A stretch of DNA of 64,000 nucleotides from Methylobacterium fujisawaense (GCF_014138435.1 NZ_JACJIM010000009.1:62001-126000), one strand, 5' to 3'; counted from the stretch's first letter, positions 17,766 through 26,278 are shown. Notes: generated by a model not told the origin, from the letters alone. Numbers and translations: made by a program.

Positions 17766-17799
17766 TCAAACAAGTTTAACCGTTTCCGCATCATGATGT

Positions 17800-17824
17800 C
17801 CTCGGTCCCCTTTCGGGACCGAGG
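17800..17824 (+). promoter_or_regulatory. Perfect hairpin overlapping the ribosome-binding site of the chemotaxis gene
   Basis: A 10-bp perfect stem, CCTCGGTCCC (17800-17809) with GGGACCGAGG (17815-17824) and a five-base loop. The second arm contains GAGG, the ribosome-binding sequence for ATG 17835. The stem lacks a T-run, so it does not look like a terminator for ecm; it may mask the ribosome-binding site. Confidence 0.45.
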
Positions 17825-17834
17825 AAGAAGCGAC

Positions 17835-19520
17835 ATGCGCCCTGGCATCTCGATCGCGGCCAAGCTCGGATTCTGCCTCGCCGCACTGGCTGTCCTGATC
17901 GCCGCGACGAGCGGCCTCTCCCTGACGGAACTGCGCAGCGTCAACGCCACCGCGGCGGAACTCCGCGACGTGCGCGTGCCGGCGACCGACGCGCTCGGCC
18001 GGATCGGCGTCATCATCATGCGGCAGCGGGTCAACGGCGGGCGGTTGATCACCGCCGACACGCCGGAGTTGCGGACCGAGGTCGCGGCCACGATCGCCAA
18101 ACGCGACGGACAGCTCGCCGCGCAGTTCGCCCGCTACGAGGCGCAGCCGCTCACGCAGACTGAGCGCGACGCCTACGCGGCCCTCCGGCGCCAGCTGAAC
18201 GCCTACAGGGCGTTGCAGACGGAAGCCTTGGACAAGGCTGCCTCCGGCGACGTCGCCGGTGGCCAGCGGATCTACAACACCACGATGTCGACCGGCATCA
18301 ATGGGGTTCTGGCCGAATGGGACCGGCTGGTCGACCTGAACGCCGCCGGCTCGCAGGCGAGCGGCGCGCGGATCGAGGCGACCTACGCGGCCGCCAACCG
18401 GAACATGCTGGTGCTCGCCGCGCTGGCGCTGTTCGTCGCGCTGGGCGCCATGGTGCTGGTGCTGCGCGGCGTCAGCCGGCCGCTGCGGGCGATCGCGGCG
18501 GCGACTCAGCGCCTCGCCGCGGGCGACGCGGAAGTGGGGATCCCGGGCCAGGGCCGGCGGGACGAGATCGGAGCCCTGGCCGGCTCCGTGCTGGTGTTCC
18601 GCGACAACCTCGTCCGCTCGCGCGCCCTGGAGGCGGAGACGGCGCTGGCCCGCGCGGATGCCGAGACACAGCGCCGGACCGCGACCCGTGCCATGGCCGA
18701 CGCCTTCGAGCAGGCGGTGGGCGGCATCGTCGGCGGCGTGTCGGCGGCGGCCACCGAGCTGGAGGCCACCGCCCGGTCGCTGACCGGTAGCGCGTCGGAT
18801 GCCGCCGGGCAGTCCGGCACCGTCGCGGTCGCCGCCAGCGAGGCCGCCGCCAACGTCAACACCGTCGCGGCGGCCGCCGAGGAACTGGGCTCGTCCGTGC
18901 AGGAGATCGGCCGTCAGGTCAGCGGCTCGGCGGAACTGGCGCGGGTCGCCGTCGCGGAGGCGACCAGCACGGTGGCGCTGGTGCACGATCTCAGCGCGGC
19001 GGCCGCGAAGGTCGGCGACGTGGTGGCGCTGATCTCCGGGATCGCCGCCCAGACCAACCTTCTGGCGCTCAACGCCACGATCGAGGCCGCCCGGGCCGGT
19101 ACCGCCGGACGCGGCTTCGCGGTGGTGGCGTCCGAGGTGAAGGCGCTCGCCGAACAGACCGCCCGGGCCACCGAGGAGATCACCGGCCAGATCGGGCGGA
19201 TCCAGTCCTCCACCGGGCAGGCCGCGTCGGCGATCGACGGGATCGGCCGACGGATCCGCGAGATCGACGACGTGGCCTCGAGCATCGCGGCAGCCGTGGA
19301 GCAGCAGGGTGCGGCCACCCAGGAGATCGTCCGCAACGTCGCCGAGGCAGCGGTCGGCACCGGCGCGGTGACCGGGACGATCGCGAGCCTTGCCCACTCC
19401 GCCGAAGAGACCGGTGCGGCCGCCGCCCAGGTTCTCGGGGCCGCAAGCGAGATGTCGCGTCAGTCTGAGCATCTGGGGGCCGAGGTCGCGCGCTTCCTCG
19501 CCACGGTGCGGGCGGCCTAG
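17835..19520 (+). CDS. Methyl-accepting chemotaxis protein
   Basis: 561 residues. An N-terminal helix (LGFCLAALAVLIAATSGLSL) and a second one near residues 190-212 (MLVLAALALFVALGAMVLVL) bracket a periplasmic four-helix-type sensor domain. A HAMP segment follows (GVSRPLRAIAAATQRLAAGD), then a signalling domain with the conserved hairpin tip GIAAQTNLLALNATIEAARA, where CheA and CheW dock. Ligand unknown. No che or flagellar genes are nearby. The start ATG 17835 has GAGGAAGAAG upstream, part of which lies in a perfect hairpin. Confidence 0.93.
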   Translation: MRPGISIAAKLGFCLAALAVLIAATSGLSLTELRSVNATAAELRDVRVPATDALGRIGVIIMRQRVNGGRLITADTPELRTEVAATIAKRDGQLAAQFARYEAQPLTQTERDAYAALRRQLNAYRALQTEALDKAASGDVAGGQRIYNTTMSTGINGVLAEWDRLVDLNAAGSQASGARIEATYAAANRNMLVLAALALFVALGAMVLVLRGVSRPLRAIAAATQRLAAGDAEVGIPGQGRRDEIGALAGSVLVFRDNLVRSRALEAETALARADAETQRRTATRAMADAFEQAVGGIVGGVSAAATELEATARSLTGSASDAAGQSGTVAVAASEAAANVNTVAAAAEELGSSVQEIGRQVSGSAELARVAVAEATSTVALVHDLSAAAAKVGDVVALISGIAAQTNLLALNATIEAARAGTAGRGFAVVASEVKALAEQTARATEEITGQIGRIQSSTGQAASAIDGIGRRIREIDDVASSIAAAVEQQGAATQEIVRNVAEAAVGTGAVTGTIASLAHSAEETGAAAAQVLGAASEMSRQSEHLGAEVARFLATVRAA

Positions 19521-19566
19521 GGCGCCCCCCTGACGGTCGGGCGGCAGATCGCGTAGGACGGCGCCA

Positions 19567-20628
19567 TTGCCGTCCGAGATACCGTCCGCGATGCCGTCCG
19601 CCCTGCCCACGATCCTGCTGCTGGCGGTGCCCCTCGCCGCTGCCCTCTCGGCGGGCCTGATCCTGCGCCTGCGCCCGCTGCTGCAGCGCTACGCCCTGGC
19701 CCGGCCGAATGCCCGCTCGAGCCACACCGTGCCGACCCCGCAGGGGGGCGGAATCGCCGTGGTCACGGCGTTCGTCACGATCTCGGGCCTGCTGATCGCG
19801 GCGCCGGAGATCGGAGGCCGTCCGGACTGGATCTGGCTTTCCGGCTGCGCCCTGGCCCTGGCGCTCCTCGGTGCGGTGGACGACATCCGGCCGCTGCCGG
19901 CCGCGCTGCGGCTCGCCGTGCAGGCTCTGGTGGTCGGCCTGCTGGTCTGGCACGTGGACGGGCGCTTGCTGCCCGGTCTGCCGCTCTGGCTGGAGCGCGG
20001 CCTCGCGCTGCTGGCGGGCCTGTGGTTCGTCAATCTGACGAATTTCATGGACGGGCTCGACTGGATGACGGTGGCGGAGATCGTCCCGGTGGCGGGCGCG
20101 CTCCTACTGTTCGGCCTCGCCGGGCGCCTGCCGCCGCTGCCGACGCTGGTTGCGGCGAGCCTCCTGGGGGCGGTGCTCGGCTTCGCGCCGTTCAACCGGC
20201 CGGTCGCAAAGCTCTTCCTCGGGGATGTCGGCTCGCTGCCGATCGGGCTCGTCACCGCCTGGCTGCTGTGCCAGCTGGCCCTGGCGGGCGGCCTCGCCGC
20301 GGCCCTGCTGCTGCCGCTCGTCTATCTCGCCGATGCCAGCCTGACCCTCAGCGCCCGGGCGGCGCGGGGCGAGCGGGTCTGGGAAGCCCATCGCGGTCAC
20401 CATTACCAGCGGGCCACCGTCAACGGGCTCAGCGTCCCCGGCGTGGTGGGCCGTGTGTTTGCGGCCAATCTCGCCCTGGCGGCGCTCGCCGCCGCGACCT
20501 TGCTTTGGCCGTCCTGGCCGGTCACGCTCGCCGCCCTGGCAGCCGGGCTCGCCCTGGTCGCCGCCCTGCTCCGCCGCTTCGCCCGCGCCCCGGCGCCGGC
20601 CCCAGCCGAAGGTGCCGCTCAGCCGTGA
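19567..20628 (+). CDS. UDP-sugar:undecaprenyl-phosphate sugar-1-P transferase, WecA/MraY superfamily
   Basis: Polytopic membrane enzyme of about 353 residues (around ten helices) that would load the first sugar phosphate of an envelope glycan onto the lipid carrier. Conserved motifs in order: NARSSHTVPTPQGGG (about residue 47), VDDIRPLP (about 103), NFMDGLDWM (about 158), FLGDVGSLPIG (about 216) and HRGHHYQRA (about 275). The Asp pairs hold the metal and substrates. The start is TTG 19567 with AGGACGG upstream, or ATG 19591. Coupled to the next gene by a GTGA overlap, as in O-antigen initiation pairs (transferase plus epimerase). Confidence 0.87.
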   Translation: MPSEIPSAMPSALPTILLLAVPLAAALSAGLILRLRPLLQRYALARPNARSSHTVPTPQGGGIAVVTAFVTISGLLIAAPEIGGRPDWIWLSGCALALALLGAVDDIRPLPAALRLAVQALVVGLLVWHVDGRLLPGLPLWLERGLALLAGLWFVNLTNFMDGLDWMTVAEIVPVAGALLLFGLAGRLPPLPTLVAASLLGAVLGFAPFNRPVAKLFLGDVGSLPIGLVTAWLLCQLALAGGLAAALLLPLVYLADASLTLSARAARGERVWEAHRGHHYQRATVNGLSVPGVVGRVFAANLALAALAAATLLWPSWPVTLAALAAGLALVAALLRRFARAPAPAPAEGAAQP

Positions 20629-21560
20629 CCGGACTCATCGCGCTCACCGGGGCGACCGGCTTCATCGGCCGGCATCTGCTCGCCGACCTCACCGCGCGCG
20701 GCTACCGGGTCCGCGTGCTGCTGCGCCGGCCGACGAGCGTGCCGGAGGGCGCCGCGAGCGCGGTGGTCGGCGACCTGACGCGCCCGATCAACATGGCGGC
20801 GGCCCTCAGCGGCGTCGACGCGGTGGTGCACTCGGCGGGCCTCGCCCACGCCAACCTCGGCCCGACGCCGTCGGGCGCCCCGGAGGACGATTACCGGACG
20901 CTCAACACCGAGGCGACGCGCAAGCTCGCGGAGGCGGCGGCGCGCGCGAAGGTGCGCCGCTTCGTGTTCCTGTCCTCGATCCGCGCCCAGGTCGGGGCGA
21001 GCGCACCGGGCGTGGTCGGGGAGGGCGATCCGCCCCGGCCCACCGACGCCTACGGCCGCTCCAAGCTGGAGGCCGAGCGGGCGCTCGCCGAGACCGGGCT
21101 GGACTGGGTCGCCCTGCGCCCGGTCCTCGTCTACGGGGCGGGCGTGAAGGGCAACATGGCCGCCCTGCTGCGGCTGGCGCGCAGCCCCTATCCGCTCCCG
21201 CTGGGCGGCCTCGCGGCGCGGCGCTCGCTGATCTCCCTGGAGAGCCTGTCGGGCGCCGTGGACGCGGCGCTGGCGGCGCCCGGCCCGCTGAATCGCGCCC
21301 TCATCGCCGCCGACCCGGATCCGCTCAGCCTGCCCGAGATGATCGCGTCCCTCCGCCAGGGCCTCGGCCGCGGCCCGGGCCTCGTCCCGGTGCCGGCCGG
21401 GCTCATCAAGCTGGCCTGCCGGCTGACCGGCCGGGACGCGCAGTTCGCCCGCGTCGCCGAGGGGCTCGTCGCCCGCGCCGACGGCCTCGCGGCCCTCGGC
21501 TGGAGGCCGGCCGGGCCGACCCGCGACGGACTCGCCCGGCTGGCCCGCGACGGCGGCTGA
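20625..21560 (+). CDS. NAD-dependent epimerase/dehydratase, nucleotide-sugar type
   Basis: 311 residues, extended short-chain dehydrogenase. The Rossmann loop is TGATGFIGRHLLADL (about residues 7-21), and the catalytic Tyr-Lys pair lies in DAYGRSKLEAE (about residue 141). GTG 20625 overlaps the stop of the upstream sugar transferase (GTGA), so both are translated together; this points to a 4-epimerase or ketoreductase acting on a UDP-sugar for the same glycan. The exact substrate cannot be told from sequence. Convergent with the aldolase gene, 15 bp apart. Confidence 0.85.
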   Translation: MTGLIALTGATGFIGRHLLADLTARGYRVRVLLRRPTSVPEGAASAVVGDLTRPINMAAALSGVDAVVHSAGLAHANLGPTPSGAPEDDYRTLNTEATRKLAEAAARAKVRRFVFLSSIRAQVGASAPGVVGEGDPPRPTDAYGRSKLEAERALAETGLDWVALRPVLVYGAGVKGNMAALLRLARSPYPLPLGGLAARRSLISLESLSGAVDAALAAPGPLNRALIAADPDPLSLPEMIASLRQGLGRGPGLVPVPAGLIKLACRLTGRDAQFARVAEGLVARADGLAALGWRPAGPTRDGLARLARDGG

Positions 21561-21575
21561 CGGCGCGGGCCAAGC

Positions 21576-22499
21576 TCAGCCGCCCGCGTAGATGTCGGTG
21601 ATCGTGCCGAGCAGCGACAAGGCGTCCGCCTTCGAGCGCTGGAAGGCGTTGCGGCCCACGATCGAGCCGAAGCCGCCGCCCGCCTGGATGGCGCGGATCT
21701 CGTCGAGGAAGGGGGCCTCCTCGGCGTGGGCACCGCCGGAGAAGATCACGATCCGCCGGCCGTTGAAGGCGCATTGCACCACGTGGCGGACGCGCTCGGC
21801 CGCGGTGCCGATCGGGATGCCGGTGGCTTCGTAGACCTGTTTGGCCGCCGGTTGCTCGATATGGGCGGTGGGCAGCTTCACCTTGATGATGTGCGCGCCG
21901 AGCTGCGCGGCGATCTGCGCCGCGTAGCCGATGACGTCGATGGCGGTCTCGCCCGCCTTCGACAGGGCCGAGCCGCGGGCGTAGGACCAGATCACCACGG
22001 CGAGCCCGACGCTCTTGGCCTCTTCGGCGATCGCCCGAATCTGGCCGTACATGGCGTTGCGGTGGGCGGAGCCCGGATAGATCGTGAAGCCGACGGCGCA
22101 GGCGCCGAGCCGCAGGGCGTCCGCCACCGAGCCGGTGATCGCCTGCTCGGGATCGTCCTCGTCGGCCAGGAGGTCGTGGTCGTTGAGCTTGAGGATCAAG
22201 GGGATGCGCCCCGCATAGTCCCGCGCCCCTGCCTCCAGGAAGCCGAGCGGCGCCGCGTAGGCGTTGCACCCCGCCGCCAGGGCCAGCTCGAAATGGTACA
22301 GCGGGTCGTAGGCCGGCGGATTCGGGCCGAAGCTCCGGGCGGGGCCGTGCTCGAAACCCTGGTCCACCGGCAGGATCAGCATCTTGCCGGTGCCGCCGAG
22401 CTTTCCGTGCTCCAGCATCCGGGCGAGGTTGGCGAGCGTCCCGGGGCTGTCGGCCCCGTACCACGACAGGATCTCGGTGACGCGGTGGGATCGGTCCAT
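21576..22499 (-). CDS. fbaB: Class I fructose-bisphosphate aldolase (FbaB/DhnA type)
   Basis: 307 residues. Schiff-base aldolase: the lysine is in AHIIKVKLPTAHIEQ (about residue 205). Other family strings are ILPVDQGFEHGPARSF, EDDPEQAITGSVADA and IVIFSGGAHAEEAPFLDEIR. Cleaves fructose-1,6-bisphosphate, probably in gluconeogenesis or glycolysis. The ribosome-binding site (AGGAG) lies nine bases before ATG 22499 and is itself part of a 16-bp tandem duplication. Confidence 0.92.
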   Translation of the reverse strand: MDRSHRVTEILSWYGADSPGTLANLARMLEHGKLGGTGKMLILPVDQGFEHGPARSFGPNPPAYDPLYHFELALAAGCNAYAAPLGFLEAGARDYAGRIPLILKLNDHDLLADEDDPEQAITGSVADALRLGACAVGFTIYPGSAHRNAMYGQIRAIAEEAKSVGLAVVIWSYARGSALSKAGETAIDVIGYAAQIAAQLGAHIIKVKLPTAHIEQPAAKQVYEATGIPIGTAAERVRHVVQCAFNGRRIVIFSGGAHAEEAPFLDEIRAIQAGGGFGSIVGRNAFQRSKADALSLLGTITDIYAGG

Positions 22500-22500
22500 C

Positions 22501-22532
22501 GGGCAGACTCCTGGTCGGGCAGACTCCTGGTC
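22501..22532 (-). repeat. 16-bp tandem duplication carrying the aldolase ribosome-binding site
   Basis: GGGCAGACTCCTGGTC occurs twice in direct succession (22501-22516, 22517-22532). On the gene strand each copy contains AGGAG, so the leader has two identical ribosome-binding sequences, the nearer one correctly spaced for ATG 22499. Confidence 0.8.
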
Positions 22533-22721
22533 GGAGACCGTCGCGCCGCATGCCGTGCCATGCCGTGCCGTGCGCGGACGGCCCGCCTTCGGAACGGGGC
22601 GGGGAAAACCGAGGTTCCCGCACGCGGCGCTTTCGGCTAACCGGATGGGGAGATGGGCGCCAGGAATCCGGTGGCTCAAAGCCCCGGGATCGGCCCAGAG
22701 ATTCGCATCAGAGGTTCGCTC

Positions 22722-23246
22722 ATGCGCAGGCTGATCCTGTTGCGGCACGCGAAGTCCGACCGTCCGCCGGGCGTGGCGGACCACGAGCGCCCGCTCAATG
22801 CCCGCGGCCGGCGGGCGGCCCCGGCGGTGGGCGCCCACCTCGCGCGGGAAGGCCTCTGCCCGGATCTCGCCCTGGTCTCGACCGCTGCACGGACGCGCGA
22901 GACCTGGGAGACGATGGCGGCCACGCTCGGCAATCCCGAGACGCGCTGGCGGCCCGAGATCTACGAGGCGCCGGCGCAGCGGATCCTCGCGGTGATCCGG
23001 GAGGCGCCCGACACCGCCGGCACGGTGATCGTCGTCGGCCACAATCCGGGACTCGGCGACCTCGCGGCGGGGCTGGCGGGGGCGGGGCCGCGGGCGGCGC
23101 GGGACCGCCTCGCCCTGGAATTCCCGACCGCGGCCTACGCGGTGATCGACTTCGCGGGCGACCTCTGGGCCGAGGTCGCGCCGGGCCGGGGACGCCTGGA
23201 GCGGTTCGTGCGCCCGCGGGACATCGACCCGGATCTGGCCGGCTGA
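22722..23246 (+). CDS. sixA: SixA-family phosphohistidine phosphatase
   Basis: 174 residues of the histidine phosphatase fold. The catalytic RHA lies in LILLRHAKSDRP at the very N-terminus, and the second His in VIVVGHNPGLGDLAAGL (about residue 105). Family members remove phosphate from phosphohistidine, as E. coli SixA does from phosphotransfer proteins. ATG 22722 puts the catalytic strand at the start, as expected; the ATG at 22653 adds 23 unrelated residues. Its stop is 4 bp from that of the convergent hydrolase. Confidence 0.85.
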   Translation: MRRLILLRHAKSDRPPGVADHERPLNARGRRAAPAVGAHLAREGLCPDLALVSTAARTRETWETMAATLGNPETRWRPEIYEAPAQRILAVIREAPDTAGTVIVVGHNPGLGDLAAGLAGAGPRAARDRLALEFPTAAYAVIDFAGDLWAEVAPGRGRLERFVRPRDIDPDLAG

Positions 23247-23250
23247 CGCC

Positions 23251-24285
23251 TCAGGCGACCGGCACCGCGACGGCGTGCGCCTCGACCTCGGCGTGGCTCG
23301 GCAGGGGCGAGCCCGGCACGAAGGCCTCGAAGGCCGCCCAGAAATCCTGCCGGATCGCGTCCCGCTCGGTGAGGATCTCGTGCCGGGAATCCGGCAGGAC
23401 CAGGATATGGCCGGCCTTCAAACGGGCCGCGAAGCGCTCGGTGTCCGGCGTGCCGCAAACCGGGTCGGCCCCCGCCGCGACGATCAGGGTCGGCAGCGTG
23501 ATCCGCGGCGCCGCCCGCGGGTCGCGCAGGCGCGCCATCGCGCGGAACGCCTCGGCGAGCCACGCGATCGTCGGATCGCCGACCGCGCCGGCGCCGACCT
23601 CCCGGGCCGCCGCGGCATTGCGGGCGTAGCGGACCGGATCCCGCGACAGCCTGTTGCCGGCGAAGGGGTTGGTGGCGATCGAGACCGGCTTGCCGAGCGG
23701 GATGTACCGGCTCCCGAGGCCCAGACGGTGCAGGCCCTGCGACAGCAGCGCGGCGCCGGCCGGCCAGGGGATCATCCGGATTGACAGCATCGGGGCCACG
23801 GTCACCAGCCGCCGGAACGGCAGCCAGCCGTCCAGGGCGCCCAGGAGAGCGACGCATCCGCCCATGGAATGCGCGAGGCCGACATGGGGCTCGGGCATCA
23901 GGGGCACCAGGACGGTCTCGGCCACGGCCCGCAGGTCGAGGCGGTAATCGTCGAACCGGGCGACGTGGCCCTTGTGGGGATTGTCCACCCGCCGGTCCGA
24001 TTCGCCCTGGCCGCGCCAGTCGAAGGCGACGACCGCGAAGCCCCGCGCCCGCAGCTCGTGGATCGTCTCGTAGTACTTCTCGATGAACTCGGCCCGGCCC
24101 TGGAGCAGGCAAACCGTACCCCGGCAGGTGCGCGCCGTCGTCTGCCAGTAGGCCGCCCGCAGGGTGCAATCGTCGCGCGTGCCGACCGCGATCAGCGTGC
24201 CGCCCGGCGGGACCGGATTGTCGGGCGTGCTGCGCAGGGTCAGGAGCGGCGGCTCGCGCCCGGTACCACCGTCGAAGCGTCTCAC
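23251..24285 (-). CDS. Alpha/beta hydrolase, lysophospholipase-like
   Basis: 345 residues from GTG 24285 (GAGG upstream); GTG 24324 would add 13. Nucleophile elbow AHSMGGC (about residue 138), oxyanion region LLQGRAEFIEKYYETI, then DWRGQGESDRR; the acid and His are in GADPVCG and DSRHEIL. This is the PldB/monoglyceride-lipase type (serine aminopeptidase S33 fold), expected to cleave lysophospholipids or monoacylglycerols. No signal peptide, so cytoplasmic or membrane-associated. Confidence 0.82.
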   Translation of the reverse strand: MRRFDGGTGREPPLLTLRSTPDNPVPPGGTLIAVGTRDDCTLRAAYWQTTARTCRGTVCLLQGRAEFIEKYYETIHELRARGFAVVAFDWRGQGESDRRVDNPHKGHVARFDDYRLDLRAVAETVLVPLMPEPHVGLAHSMGGCVALLGALDGWLPFRRLVTVAPMLSIRMIPWPAGAALLSQGLHRLGLGSRYIPLGKPVSIATNPFAGNRLSRDPVRYARNAAAAREVGAGAVGDPTIAWLAEAFRAMARLRDPRAAPRITLPTLIVAAGADPVCGTPDTERFAARLKAGHILVLPDSRHEILTERDAIRQDFWAAFEAFVPGSPLPSHAEVEAHAVAVPVA

Positions 24286-24371
24286 TGGCCTCACCTCAGC
24301 GCGTCCGTGCACCGCCCGCTGCACCCGCGGACCGTAGCGAAAAAATTGCGATTCCTGCCATCGCCCGGGGT

Positions 24372-24400
24372 CTTGAAGGGCGATTTTCCCCCTCCGATAT
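24372..24400 (+). promoter_or_regulatory. Putative sigma-32 (RpoH) promoter of hsp20
   Basis: CTTGAA (24372-24377), a 16-bp spacer, then CCGATAT (24394-24400). This fits the heat-shock consensus CTTGAAA - 13 to 17 bp - CCCCATNT in spacing and most bases, and lies 90 bp before a small heat-shock gene. Confidence 0.55.
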
Positions 24401-24407
24401 CTCGTCT

Positions 24408-24493
24408 GTGCCGGCCGTCAGGCGGCACGAAAGACGGGTCCGGCCCATCGGGCGGACCGGAATTGCATGTTGCTCACACGAGGATATGTCATG
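24408..24493 (+). ncRNA. Putative ROSE-type RNA thermometer in the hsp20 leader
   Basis: The leader holds two stable hairpins, GTGCC...GGCAC (24409-24428) and GGTCCG-CCC...GGG-CGGACC (24437-24458), then TTGCTC-ACAC-GAGGAT around the ribosome-binding site. ROSE elements end in a weak hairpin in which U(U/C)GCU pairs with AGGA including a G-G mismatch; that motif is present exactly here. Such leaders block translation of small heat-shock genes at normal temperature. Confidence 0.65.
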
Positions 24494-24973
24494 CGTCAGT
24501 TCGATCTCGCTCCCCTGTACCGTTCCACCGTCGGCTTCGACCGCCTGTTCTCCGCCCTCGACCAGTTCGCGAGCGCCGAGGCGGCCCCGACCTATCCGCC
24601 CTACAACATCGAGCGGACCGGCGAGAACGCCTACCGCATCACCGTCGCGGTCGCCGGCTTCACCGAGTCCGACCTGTCGATCGAGGTGCGGGAGAACGCC
24701 CTCACGCTGAAGGGCGAGCGCAAGGCCGAAGGTAAGGCGGAGTTCCTGCACCAGGGCATCGCGGCCCGCGCCTTCGAGCGCCGGTTCCAGCTCGCTGACC
24801 ACGTCCAGGTGACAGGTGCGGCGCTCGAGAACGGCCTCCTCCACATCGACCTCGTCCGCGAGGTTCCGGAGGCGAAGAAGCCCCGCCGCATCGAGATCGC
24901 CACGGCGGCGCGCCCCAGCGCCCCGGTGATCGAGGGCGATGTCCGCAAGGACGCGGTCCCGCAGGCCGCCTGA
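24491..24973 (+). CDS. Small heat-shock protein, Hsp20/IbpA family
   Basis: 160 residues. N-terminal IbpA-like start (MRQFDLAPLYRSTVGFDRLF), alpha-crystallin domain (about residues 35-130) with YNIERTGENAYRITVAVAGF and GLLHIDLVREVPE, and a C-terminal I-x-I-type tail (RRIEIA). Holds unfolding proteins in refoldable oligomers. The context supports heat control at two levels: a sigma-32-like promoter and a ROSE-like leader. The ATG at 24467 belongs to the leader and would break the ROSE layout. A strong terminator follows. Confidence 0.93.
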   Translation: MRQFDLAPLYRSTVGFDRLFSALDQFASAEAAPTYPPYNIERTGENAYRITVAVAGFTESDLSIEVRENALTLKGERKAEGKAEFLHQGIAARAFERRFQLADHVQVTGAALENGLLHIDLVREVPEAKKPRRIEIATAARPSAPVIEGDVRKDAVPQAA

Positions 24974-25006
24974 TCCCGCGCCCGCGCGGAACCGTCAGGT
25001 TGATGG

Positions 25007-25037
25007 AGCGCCCCGGCCCCGGCCGGGGCGCTTTCTT
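25007..25037 (+). terminator. Rho-independent terminator after hsp20
   Basis: Perfect 12-bp stem AGCGCCCCGGCC (25007-25018) with GGCCGGGGCGCT (25021-25032), two-base loop, followed by TTCTT. Confidence 0.75.
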
Positions 25038-25123
25038 GCGCGGGCTGTCATAATGGCGTGTGCCCTTCGTGCTCTGTGTCGGATTCGACGGTGCACGGAC
25101 GCGCACCCGGAGTGAACCCGACC

Positions 25124-26122
25124 ATGGTCGCCAATCTCGCCCGCGGAGCCTACAGCGCGCTCGGAGCCGGCTGGCACAAGGGCGTGCAATGGGGAGTCGG
25201 CGCGCCGATCGCGAAGCTGCGCCGCCGGTCGATGCCGCTCCCGGGCGTCGAGGGGGCGAACGGAATCGCCGATCTCCTCTCGGCCGAGCGGGCTATCCGC
25301 CTGCCGGAGCCGTTCGAGGGGCGCAGCCTCGGCCGCATCGGCAGCCTGGAGGTGCGGCTGGCGACGCGGAAATCCGAGATCCGGCGGGCGCAGCGGCTGC
25401 GCTACAAGGTCTTCTACGAGGAGATGTCGGCGGTGCCCTCCGGGCTCGCCGCCCTGTCCCGGCGCGACGTCGACAGCTACGACGCGGTCTGCGATCACCT
25501 CCTCGTCCTCGACCATGCCGCCCCGAAGCGGAAGAAGCCCTTCGTCGAGCCGCGTCCGAAGGTCGTCGGCACCTACCGGTTGCTGCGCGGCGCGGTGGCC
25601 GAGCGGCATACCGGCTTCTATTCCGAGAGCGAGTACGACCTCGCGCCGCTGCTGGCCGCCCAGGGGCATCGGCGGCTCCTGGAACTCGGCCGTTCCTGCG
25701 TGCTCAAGCCGTACCGGAGCAAGCGCACCGTCGAGCTGCTCTGGCAGGGGATCTACGCCTACGTCCTGCACCATAAGATCGACGCGCTGATCGGCTGCGC
25801 CAGCCTGGAGGGCACCGATCCGGACCGGCTGGCCCTGCCGCTCGCCTTCCTGCACCACCATGCCCGCGCACCGGAGGGCTGGCGGGCCCGGGCACTGCCG
25901 AAGCGTGCCGTGGCGATGGACCGGATGCCGAAGGAGGCCGTGGACACGAAGGCCGCGCTTCACGCCCTGCCGCCGCTGATCAAGGGCTACCTGCGCCTCG
26001 GCGCGACCTTCGGCGACGGCGCGGTGATCGACCACCAGTTCGGCACGACGGACGTGTTCGTGACGCTGCCGGTGGAGGTGATCGGCGCGCGCTACCGGGG
26101 CCATTTCGCGCCGGCCGGGTGA
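25124..26122 (+). CDS. GNAT-type N-acyltransferase, OlsB-like (ornithine lipid synthesis)
   Basis: 332 residues. The core matches the hemolysin/OlsB acyltransferase fold: LEVRLATRKSEIRRAQRLRY, KVFYEEMSA, HLLVLD, VVGTYRLLRG, FYSESEYDL, LELGRSCV and YVLHHKIDALIGCASLEGTD. OlsB moves a 3-hydroxyacyl group from acyl carrier protein to the alpha-amine of ornithine, the first step of ornithine lipid synthesis. The second enzyme, OlsA, is not next to it. The N-terminal 50-70 residues (with GAYSALGAGWHKGVQWGVG) are an extension relative to rhizobial OlsB. ATG 25124 is chosen over GTG 25058, which lies just after the hsp20 terminator. Confidence 0.75.
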   Translation: MVANLARGAYSALGAGWHKGVQWGVGAPIAKLRRRSMPLPGVEGANGIADLLSAERAIRLPEPFEGRSLGRIGSLEVRLATRKSEIRRAQRLRYKVFYEEMSAVPSGLAALSRRDVDSYDAVCDHLLVLDHAAPKRKKPFVEPRPKVVGTYRLLRGAVAERHTGFYSESEYDLAPLLAAQGHRRLLELGRSCVLKPYRSKRTVELLWQGIYAYVLHHKIDALIGCASLEGTDPDRLALPLAFLHHHARAPEGWRARALPKRAVAMDRMPKEAVDTKAALHALPPLIKGYLRLGATFGDGAVIDHQFGTTDVFVTLPVEVIGARYRGHFAPAG

Positions 26123-26157
26123 GGGGCCGGCGCGGCCCGAGGCCGTCATCCAGCCAT

Positions 26158-26278
26158 CCCTCCTCATCCTGAGGTGCGGGCGCGCAGCGGCCGCCTCGAA
26201 GGAGACGTCCAGCCAGCCGCGCGATCCCTGGAGCCCGCCTTCGGGCCCGCTTCGCAGTCACGTCAGGATCAGAGGACC
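26158..26278. repeat. Decayed copy of the CTCATCCTGAGGTGC palindromic repeat
   Basis: Left arm CCTCATCCTGAGGTGC with the internal GCAGCGG-CGCCTCGAAGGAG block; the right arm is only partly preserved (CACGTCAGGATCAGAGG). Related copies are at 34627-34747, 46135-46214 and 48913-49032. Confidence 0.7.

Noticed and set aside
17726..17834. Rho-independent terminator for ecm at the 17800-17824 hairpin
   Set aside because: The stem is strong but is followed by AAGAAG rather than T residues, and its second arm is the ribosome-binding site of the next gene.
22545..22575. Run of TGCCGTGCCA-like repeats as a possible small array
   Set aside because: Only two to three imperfect units, no spacers; not CRISPR and too short for a satellite.
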